From positions 1 through 10,706 of the forward strand of contig CAJLBR010000040.1 in NCBI GenBank assembly GCA_905204915.1: a stretch of 10,706 bases of DNA. Direction: 5' to 3'. Both the position numbers and the translations under genes were made by a program. Below the pieces are notes generated by a model that saw nothing but the letters and a program-made list of their open reading frames with translations, ran no database searches and had not been told where the DNA came from. Shown in pieces: positions 6,849 through 10,706 of this stretch (position 1 is its first letter; each line of letters opens with the position of its first letter). Source of the DNA: an uncultured Clostridium sp. Its GTDB lineage: Bacteria; Bacillota; Clostridia; TANB77; CAG-465.

Positions 6849-7523
6849 TTAGTATCCTCCCCTTTGATCATCTTTAACTATTTTACCATGATCTAAAGCT
6901 ATTACTCTCTTACTTATTTTATTAACAACATCTTTGGCATGAGTAACTACTATAACTGTTGTTCCTCTAGAATTAATTTCTAAAAGAGTTTTAAATATTT
7001 CATCAGCTGTAGCAGGATCTAGATTTCCTGTAGGTTCATCAGCTATTATTATTGGTGGTTTAGTAGCAAGTGCTCTAGCAAGCGCTATTCTTTGTTGTTC
7101 ACCACCAGATAGTTGATTTGGATAAAAATTTTCTTTACCTGAAAGACCTACCATTTCAAGAACTGATTTTAATTGATTTTTTATTTCTCTTTCAGAAGCC
7201 TCTATTACTCTTAACGCAAAAGTAATATTTTCAGCTACTGTTCTATCATATAAAAGTCTAAAATCTTGGAAAACAAATCCTATTTTTCTTCTAAGATAAG
7301 GTATTTCCTTTTGTTTCATTTTAGTTACATCTGTAGAATCTATTAATATTTTTCCAGATGTAGCATCCTCTTCTTTTATCATTAACTTTAAGAATGTTGT
7401 TTTTCCTGACCCAGAAGGTCCAACTAAAAATACAAATTCACCTTTTTCTATTTTTAAATTTATATTATCTAAAGCTGTTACTCCATGATCATATTTTTTA
7501 CTTACTCCTAAAAATTCTATCAT
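6849..7523 (-). CDS. ftsE: Cell division ATP-binding protein FtsE
   Basis: Cytoplasmic ABC ATPase that drives FtsX. From ATG 7523 it has 224 residues, normal for FtsE. Walker A GPSGSGKTT is at 35-43, Q-loop Q86 in FVFQDFRLL, ABC signature LSGGEQQR at 138-145, Walker B IIIADEP at 158-164 with catalytic E163, and H-loop H195 (VVTHAKD). An upstream ATG at 7580 would add 19 residues (MHFVIYFVKRRSS...). It is rejected because that extension covers the likely promoter and an AAAGGA SD sits eight bases before ATG 7523, where the conserved MIEFLGVSKKY begins. FtsE-type features (short length, TALDNINLKIEKGEFVFLVG) and the following ftsX separate it from LolD/MacB-type ATPases. Confidence 0.97.
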   Translation of the reverse strand: MIEFLGVSKKYDHGVTALDNINLKIEKGEFVFLVGPSGSGKTTFLKLMIKEEDATSGKILIDSTDVTKMKQKEIPYLRRKIGFVFQDFRLLYDRTVAENITFALRVIEASEREIKNQLKSVLEMVGLSGKENFYPNQLSGGEQQRIALARALATKPPIIIADEPTGNLDPATADEIFKTLLEINSRGTTVIVVTHAKDVVNKISKRVIALDHGKIVKDDQRGGY

Positions 7524-7539
7524 ATGTTTTTTCCTTTCG

Positions 7540-7552
7540 GGCGAACTACGCC
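7540..7552 (-). promoter_or_regulatory. Small GC hairpin in the ftsE leader
   Basis: GGCG / CGCC (4 bp, extendable by a G-U pair) with a 5-base loop, a GC-rich island in AT-rich surroundings just upstream of the ftsE SD. It could limit access to the SD or stabilise the mRNA, but it is short enough to be chance. Confidence 0.3.
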
Positions 7553-7561
7553 TTTTAACAA

Positions 7562-7590
7562 AATATATCACAAAGTGCAAAAATTGTCTA
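7562..7590 (-). promoter_or_regulatory. ftsE promoter
   Basis: On the minus strand: TAGACA (7590-7585), 17-base spacer, TATATT (7567-7562), preceded by TGA (extended -10). The start point would be near 7555, about 30 nt before the chosen ftsE ATG. The -35 lies inside the inverted repeat at 7579-7607. Confidence 0.7.
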
Positions 7591-7607
7591 CTTTTTTCAC
7601 AATTTTT
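7579..7607 (-). repeat. AT-rich inverted repeat between ruvA and ftsE
   Basis: AAAAATTGT / ACAATTTTT, 9 bp, perfect, with an 11-base gap, starting eight bases past the ruvA stop. In RNA the 3' arm itself ends in a U-run, so it may be a weak ruvA terminator. It also overlaps the ftsE -35, so it might act as an operator. Neither role is shown. Confidence 0.4.
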
Positions 7608-7614
7608 ACATTAT

Positions 7615-8196
7615 TTACATTTCTTTCAATACTTTCTTTATAATATCTTCTACTTTATCATCTGTAATATCAATTCTATTTATAACATCTTTTATATGTT
7701 TTTCTGAATATCCTAAAACTTGTAGTGCAGTAATAGCTTCAAGTACATTAGTATTAGATACTTCCTTACTCTTAGTTGTTTTTTCTTCTAATGTATCATT
7801 CAATACTTTATCTTTTAATTCAAATATAATCTTTTGAGCCATTTTAGGGCCAATTCCTGGTATACTCTTTAAACATACTAAATTTTCTGTTGCAATTGCT
7901 ATACACATATCGCTTACAGATATATTAGATATTATGCCCAGAGCAACTTTTGGTCCCACACCACTGACACTAATTAACTTTCTAAAGAAATTTCTTGACT
8001 CTCTAGATAAAAATCCAAAAAGTCTCATATCATCTTCTCTTACATTTAAATGTGTATATATTTTACATTCTTGTCCAACACTTATGTCATTAATATCACT
8101 AGTTGGCATATATATTTCATATCCAACTGAATTTACATCGATTTCTATTTTATCATTTTCTATATTCTCAATTATTCCTTTAAAATGTGAATACAT
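7615..8196 (-). CDS. ruvA: Holliday junction branch migration protein RuvA
   Basis: Tetrameric DNA-junction binder that loads the RuvB motor for branch migration in recombination repair. It has 193 residues in the normal three-domain layout. The OB-fold domain is at 1-62 with the acidic pin E54-D55 in VREDDMRLFGF. Two helix-hairpin-helix motifs follow in 63-130 (SGVGPK at 78-83, PGIGPK at 113-118). A variable, charged linker (130-150) leads to the C-terminal RuvB-contact domain (EAITALQVLGYSEKHIKDVI, 153-172). The SD AGAGGTG lies six bases before ATG 8196. RuvB is not next to it (ftsE follows) and RuvC is not upstream, unlike the common ruvCAB or ruvAB order, so its partner must be elsewhere. 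Confidence 0.96.
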   Translation of the reverse strand: MYSHFKGIIENIENDKIEIDVNSVGYEIYMPTSDINDISVGQECKIYTHLNVREDDMRLFGFLSRESRNFFRKLISVSGVGPKVALGIISNISVSDMCIAIATENLVCLKSIPGIGPKMAQKIIFELKDKVLNDTLEEKTTKSKEVSNTNVLEAITALQVLGYSEKHIKDVINRIDITDDKVEDIIKKVLKEM

Positions 8197-8217
8197 TTAT
8201 AACACCTCTAATTAGTA

Positions 8218-8246
8218 ATTTTACACAATAAAAAAAATAAAGTCAA
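8218..8246 (-). promoter_or_regulatory. ruvA promoter overlapping the upstream terminator
   Basis: On the minus strand: TTGACT (8246-8241), 17-base spacer, TAAAAT (8223-8218). The -35 is part of the 3' arm of the terminator at 8239-8268, so the two signals share bases. The leader would be about 15 nt, just enough for the SD. Confidence 0.65.
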
Positions 8247-8268
8247 ATATAATGTATAATTTGACCTT
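8229..8268 (-). terminator. Terminator of the MFS / 77-aa gene unit
   Basis: 10-bp stem AAGGTCAAAT / ATTTGACTTT (one G-U pair) with a 10-base loop, then an A plus a run of eight U-type bases interrupted only afterwards (TTTATTTTTTTTATT on the minus strand). It sits 27 bases past the 77-aa gene's stop and clearly ends that transcript. Confidence 0.85.
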
Positions 8269-8295
8269 ATTTACTGTATATTATTAACAACTATT

Positions 8296-8529
8296 TTAAT
8301 TTTTTACGTAATATTGAGACACAGCATCTTCTATTATTTTTTCTACATTAGCATCATAGTCATCCGCACTTATTATTATTTCAATGTTTTTTCCTACTTT
8401 GTCCTTCACCCTTATTACCTTATAATAAAGTTTTCTTTCTGTTCTATAGCAAAATATTTGAAATATAGTAATCAAAATTCCAAACAATGCTAATATTAGT
8501 ATTAAAGACTCTATGAATAATTGTTGCAT
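8296..8529 (-). CDS. Small single-span membrane protein, 77 aa, unknown function
   Basis: I do not recognise a family. From ATG 8529 the protein has 77 residues: one strongly hydrophobic segment at about 5-27 (IESLILILALFGILITIFQI), then a basic stretch (YRTERKLYYKVIRVKDKVGK) that would face the cytoplasm by the positive-inside rule. A short soluble tail ends in IEIIISADDYDANVEKII and the final residues. Upstream in-frame GTG 8538 and ATG 8535 are less likely: the SD AGGTG (8540-8536) overlaps them but lies six bases before ATG 8529. It follows the MFS gene by 34 bases with no promoter seen, and the pair ends at a strong terminator, so the two are probably co-transcribed. A role with the transporter is inference only. 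Confidence 0.75.
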   Translation of the reverse strand: MQQLFIESLILILALFGILITIFQIFCYRTERKLYYKVIRVKDKVGKNIEIIISADDYDANVEKIIEDAVSQYYVKN

Positions 8530-8563
8530 ATACATCACCTATTCATATTATATTAATATTAAT

Positions 8564-9814
8564 TTATTTTGTTAATTCTGATGGTGTCTTACCACACAAA
8601 TCTGATTTATTGTATTCATTTGGATCTAGTCCTAATCTAGTCTTCATGAATTTTAGTATTAGACCAACTATTACAAATATTGTAATACCAGAATAAATAC
8701 AAGTTGAATTTGTACCAATATTATCTACAATAATTCCACTTATAAATAGTAACAATGATCTTCCCAATCCTTCAAATATATAGAATATTGCCAAGATTTT
8801 TCCTCTAATATCTGAAGTTGTAAAATTATTAAGATATTTTTTTACAGAAATTCTGTATATTCCTTGGAAAAGATTAAATAAAGATAATATTAATACTGAT
8901 ACTAATACATTAGCATCCATATTTGTTGAAAATGAGTTTACTAACCCTACAGTTACAACAGATAGAGAAATTATTAAACTTACTATTGTAAGTGTTTTTC
9001 TTTTTGTAATTTTTTCCGCCTTTTCTTGCATTCTAGAACCAATACCAACGCATAGTGTAAGTAATGCCATTATTATTGTGTATATTGTAGGCGAAAATTG
9101 AAGCTCTACAATTACACTTTTTTGAAGTGTTTTAACAACCTCTATAAATCCAGTCATGAAAAATGCAAATATAAAAATTGATATTAATCTTTGACTCTTT
9201 AATATCTTTTTAAATCCTTTTAAATAAGATTTTATTCCTGAATAATCCGAACTTAAATCAACATGTATATCTTCAAATCTAGTTGAAATTATAAATGAAA
9301 TTATTACAGTTGTTAATGTAAGACAAATTGGTATATAAGAATTTATTGTAAATAAATATCCTATAAAAATTGATCCTATAGCTTCTAAATAATAATATCT
9401 AGATACACCTTTTCCTTCTAATTTTGCAAACTTTGAAGTCCTTCCAGTTTTCTTTAGTGATGCATATAGTAATTGTGTTTCGGTCAATCCTTTTAAAGCA
9501 AATCCAAGTGCACAGAAAACCTCCGCAATTGCTAAAAATATAAACTGTTTAAAAAATATATAAAATAAAATGTGTATTATTAAACAAAAATTACCGAGCA
9601 TATTACTCTTTTTCAATCCTAGAGATTCTACTACGTAATTTAAAGGAATTTGAAATATTGCAAAAAATATAGCATATATTGAACACAAATACATATATTG
9701 ACCAACGCTAATATTTTTTGTTATCGTAACAAATAAAAAGATTATTGTACTATAGAACAAATAATCGTATCCAAACATTCTGTATAATTTGTATATTTTC
9801 TCATTTTTCCCCAT
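8564..9814 (-). CDS. MFS-type transporter, substrate unknown
   Basis: Twelve-helix-type permease of the major facilitator superfamily, 416 residues (usual range 390-420). Hydrophobic segments run throughout, with a charged central loop at about 180-205 (RFEDIHVDLSSDYSG... to KKILKSQRL) dividing two six-helix halves. The loop after TM2 (NYVVESLGLKKSNMLGN) and the one after TM10 (FTTSDIRGKILAIFYIFEGLGR) are in the places where MFS conserved loop motifs occur, although the classic GXXXDRXGRR form is degenerate. I cannot name a substrate; drug-efflux-like and other MFS groups are possible. The SD AAAAGGTGG lies four to five bases before ATG 9814. It is the first gene of a two-gene unit with the 77-aa membrane protein and is divergent from the 70-aa gene. 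Confidence 0.88.
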   Translation of the reverse strand: MGKNEKIYKLYRMFGYDYLFYSTIIFLFVTITKNISVGQYMYLCSIYAIFFAIFQIPLNYVVESLGLKKSNMLGNFCLIIHILFYIFFKQFIFLAIAEVFCALGFALKGLTETQLLYASLKKTGRTSKFAKLEGKGVSRYYYLEAIGSIFIGYLFTINSYIPICLTLTTVIISFIISTRFEDIHVDLSSDYSGIKSYLKGFKKILKSQRLISIFIFAFFMTGFIEVVKTLQKSVIVELQFSPTIYTIIMALLTLCVGIGSRMQEKAEKITKRKTLTIVSLIISLSVVTVGLVNSFSTNMDANVLVSVLILSLFNLFQGIYRISVKKYLNNFTTSDIRGKILAIFYIFEGLGRSLLLFISGIIVDNIGTNSTCIYSGITIFVIVGLILKFMKTRLGLDPNEYNKSDLCGKTPSELTK

Positions 9815-9831
9815 ATATCCACCTTTTAAGT

Positions 9832-9860
9832 ATTATATCTTATAATTTTTTTTAAATCAA
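9832..9860 (-). promoter_or_regulatory. Promoter of the MFS gene
   Basis: On the minus strand: TTGATT (9860-9855), 17-base spacer, TATAAT (9837-9832). The predicted start near 9825 falls inside the SD (9827-9819), so the leader would be extremely short, or a slightly upstream start or another promoter is used. Confidence 0.6.
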
Positions 9861-9901
9861 CATTTTTTGCACAAAGAAATATATATTCGCGCATTAATGA
9901 A

Positions 9902-9931
9902 TTGATTTATATTATCAGCACATAATAATAT
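9902..9931 (+). promoter_or_regulatory. Weak promoter candidate for the 70-aa gene
   Basis: TTGATT (9902-9907), 18-base spacer, TAATAT (9926-9931). The -10 matches only four of six positions, and several similar AT-rich hexamers overlap here, so the exact promoter is uncertain. Confidence 0.3.
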
Positions 9932-9949
9932 ATAAAAGGAGATGTTTTA

Positions 9950-10162
9950 ATGGAAAACTCTAAAGAATTACCAATTGGTTTTAGCTTTTCACTTGCAATG
10001 AATGAAAACGCTATGAAATTCTATTCAAATTTAGATAAATATAGTAAAGAAGAAGTTTTGGATTATATTAAATCATCGTCTACTGGTGAAGAGGCAAAAG
10101 AAAGAATAAAAAAAGCTATATCTGATCTTGAACAAAATAGTTTAAACTTCTTATTAATATAA
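9950..10162 (+). CDS. Small 70-aa protein, IGF-SLA-N-AM-F family-like
   Basis: A small soluble protein, 70 residues. The N-terminal half (ELPIGFSFSLAMNENAMKFYSNL, residues 6-28, split as ELPIGF and SLAMNENAM) recalls a pattern I associate with short clostridial hypotheticals written roughly as LPIGFGMALAQNxxAMxxFxxL, sometimes annotated as YdeI/OmpD-associated-like. That link is from memory and unverified. The second half is helical (YSKEEVLDYIKSSS, then GEEAKERIKKAISDLEQ). No signal peptide or membrane segment is seen. AGGAG lies eight bases before the ATG. The gene is monocistronic, divergent from the MFS gene and closed by a strong terminator. Function is unknown. Confidence 0.85.
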   Translation: MENSKELPIGFSFSLAMNENAMKFYSNLDKYSKEEVLDYIKSSSTGEEAKERIKKAISDLEQNSLNFLLI

Positions 10163-10201
10163 TTAAGCGGAGTTACTCTTGTAATCTCCGCTTAATTTTT
10201 T
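10161..10201. terminator. Strong terminator between the 70-aa and VanW genes
   Basis: 12-bp stem AATTAAGCGGAG / CTCCGCTTAATT (10161-10172 and 10186-10197), extended inward by TTAC / GTAA across one bulged T, then TTTTT(A). It overlaps the plus-strand stop codon and lies directly past the VanW stop on the minus strand, so it can serve both convergent genes, though its U-run favours the plus strand. Confidence 0.9.
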
Positions 10202-10655
10202 ATATTTTATATATATTAACAATGACTTTTCCAGAAGTCATATCTATTATTGTTTCTATTTTTATACTACTATTGTAAGTATTTATAAATTTAAAATCCA
10301 ATTCTCCCCAAGATACAGCTGCTTCATCTTCTCTTATAGAATAATCTATCGGTATAGAATGTTCATGAACTTCTGTAACCATTAATGGAATTTTTTTGAT
10401 TGCCATATGTAAAGTTGTAGAAACTTGACATATTCCTCCCCCTACTGTTTCTACAATTTTTTTATCATCAATAGATTCAGCATACTTATATCCTTTTTCT
10501 TCTGTTCTTTCACCAACTATATCGTTAAATGAAAATTCTTCACCAGGTTTTAATATAACATTATTAATAGCATTAGATGCTATTAATAAATTTTGTACCC
10601 TATTAGTTTCATTAAGATCAAAGTTAGTAAACGCTGTTGATATAATACTACTTAT
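10200..10655 (-). CDS. VanW-domain protein, apparently starting at a non-canonical ATA codon
   Basis: The frame encodes a VanW domain (named after a vancomycin-cluster accessory protein; biochemical function not established). Counting from ATA 10655 it has 151 residues. It begins straight in the domain with STAFTNFDLNETNRVQNLL, then LKPGEEFSFNDIVGERTEE (about 35-53), VGGGICQVSTT (71-81, with C76), EVHEHSIP (95-102) and DEAAVSWGELDFKF. These match the family's PGE-FSFN-VG-RT, GGGICQ-STT, HS-P and DA-V--G-DL-F signatures. The only ATG in frame (10406) lies after GGGICQVSTT and would delete half the domain. No ATG, GTG or TTG occurs in the 83 codons before it, and an in-frame TAA immediately precedes the ATA. 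There is no signal peptide or membrane anchor, and family proteins are usually longer. It is either a gene with a rare start codon, a start-codon mutant (pseudogene), or a base error. Confidence 0.75.
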   Translation of the reverse strand: MSSIISTAFTNFDLNETNRVQNLLIASNAINNVILKPGEEFSFNDIVGERTEEKGYKYAESIDDKKIVETVGGGICQVSTTLHMAIKKIPLMVTEVHEHSIPIDYSIREDEAAVSWGELDFKFINTYNSSIKIETIIDMTSGKVIVNIYKI

Positions 10656-10668
10656 TTAATCACCTCCT
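10653..10668 (-). promoter_or_regulatory. Ideal SD placed before an ATA codon
   Basis: On the minus strand, AGGAGGTGAT (10668-10659) is complementary to ten bases of the 16S rRNA 3' end in the usual consensus. From AGGAGG there are seven bases (TGATTAA) to ATA at 10655-10653, the optimal spacing. The site decides the start of the VanW gene even though the codon is not canonical. Confidence 0.6.
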
Positions 10669-10690
10669 ATAGTACATTATATTACTATAG
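10667..10690 (-). promoter_or_regulatory. VanW gene -10 element inside a perfect inverted repeat
   Basis: CTATAGTA / TACTATAG (10667-10674 and 10683-10690), 8 bp, perfect, with an 8-base gap. The gap contains TATAAT on the minus strand (10681-10676). A -35 would lie at about 10699-10704, where only TAATTA-like sequence is seen. The layout suits an operator bound over the -10, but no regulator is identified. Confidence 0.45.
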
Positions 10691-10706
10691 CAAGTACTTA
10701 ATTACA

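Noticed and set aside
7524..7580. 19-residue N-terminal extension of ftsE
   Set aside because: Covers the predicted promoter and SD; FtsE proteins begin at MIEF-like sequence.
7934..8215. Plus-strand 93-codon reading frame opposite ruvA
   Set aside because: Antisense shadow of a clearly identified gene, without an SD or promoter.
8552..8563. Palindrome ATTAATATTAAT between the MFS and 77-aa genes
   Set aside because: Perfect but made only of A and T in an AT-rich gap; likely chance and too weak for a terminator.
10653..10665. GTG inside the VanW SD as start, followed by a -1 frameshift
   Set aside because: It would give a three-codon ORF (GTG ATT AAA TAA) with no classic slippery heptamer and no separate SD.

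Overview
The window is AT-rich (roughly 30 % GC by eye) and carries the gene set of a low-GC Gram-positive: sepF, divIVA, ftsEX with a secreted M23 hydrolase, and a clostridial-type rpoB with the wild-type rifampicin-site sequence. Strong purine-rich Shine-Dalgarno (SD) sites, SigA-type promoters (TTGACA-17-TATAAT) and intrinsic terminators fit Bacillota, most likely a Clostridia-like lineage. TGG is used for Trp where checked, so there is no sign of a recoded TGA. No tRNA, rRNA, CRISPR array, insertion sequence or prophage was seen.

Layout. 1-1715 (minus): 5' part of rpoB, running off the left edge. 1716-2039: divergent regulatory region with a consensus rpoB promoter, a leader of about 180 nt containing a perfect hairpin, and a cluster of TGACA/TGTCA words. 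2040-2399 (plus): unrecognised 119-aa gene ending at a terminator shared with prfA. 2422-3486 (minus): prfA with its own promoter. 3622-4644 (minus): sepF then divIVA, with a terminator-like hairpin between them. 4758-7523 (minus): ftsE-ftsX-M23 endopeptidase operon. 7615-8196 (minus): ruvA. 8296-9814 (minus): MFS-type transporter followed by a 77-aa membrane protein. 9950-10162 (plus): 70-aa conserved-looking small protein. 10200-10655 (minus): VanW-domain gene with no ATG, GTG or TTG start before its core motif.

Functionally, 3.6-7.5 kb is a division and cell-wall block. FtsE/FtsX is the membrane ABC complex that switches on a periplasmic-side hydrolase, the next gene encodes that hydrolase (coiled coil plus an M23 domain with its metal ligands), and SepF and DivIVA position the division machinery. 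No strong terminator separates the ftsEX operon from sepF, so read-through is plausible. The housekeeping genes rpoB, prfA and ruvA lack their usual partners beside them (rplL, prmC, ruvB), so this lineage has a rearranged gene order. I found no clearly new multi-gene system. The points most worth a second look are the VanW start, the rpoB leader and divergent control region, the orphan 119-aa gene, and the sepF-divIVA hairpin.
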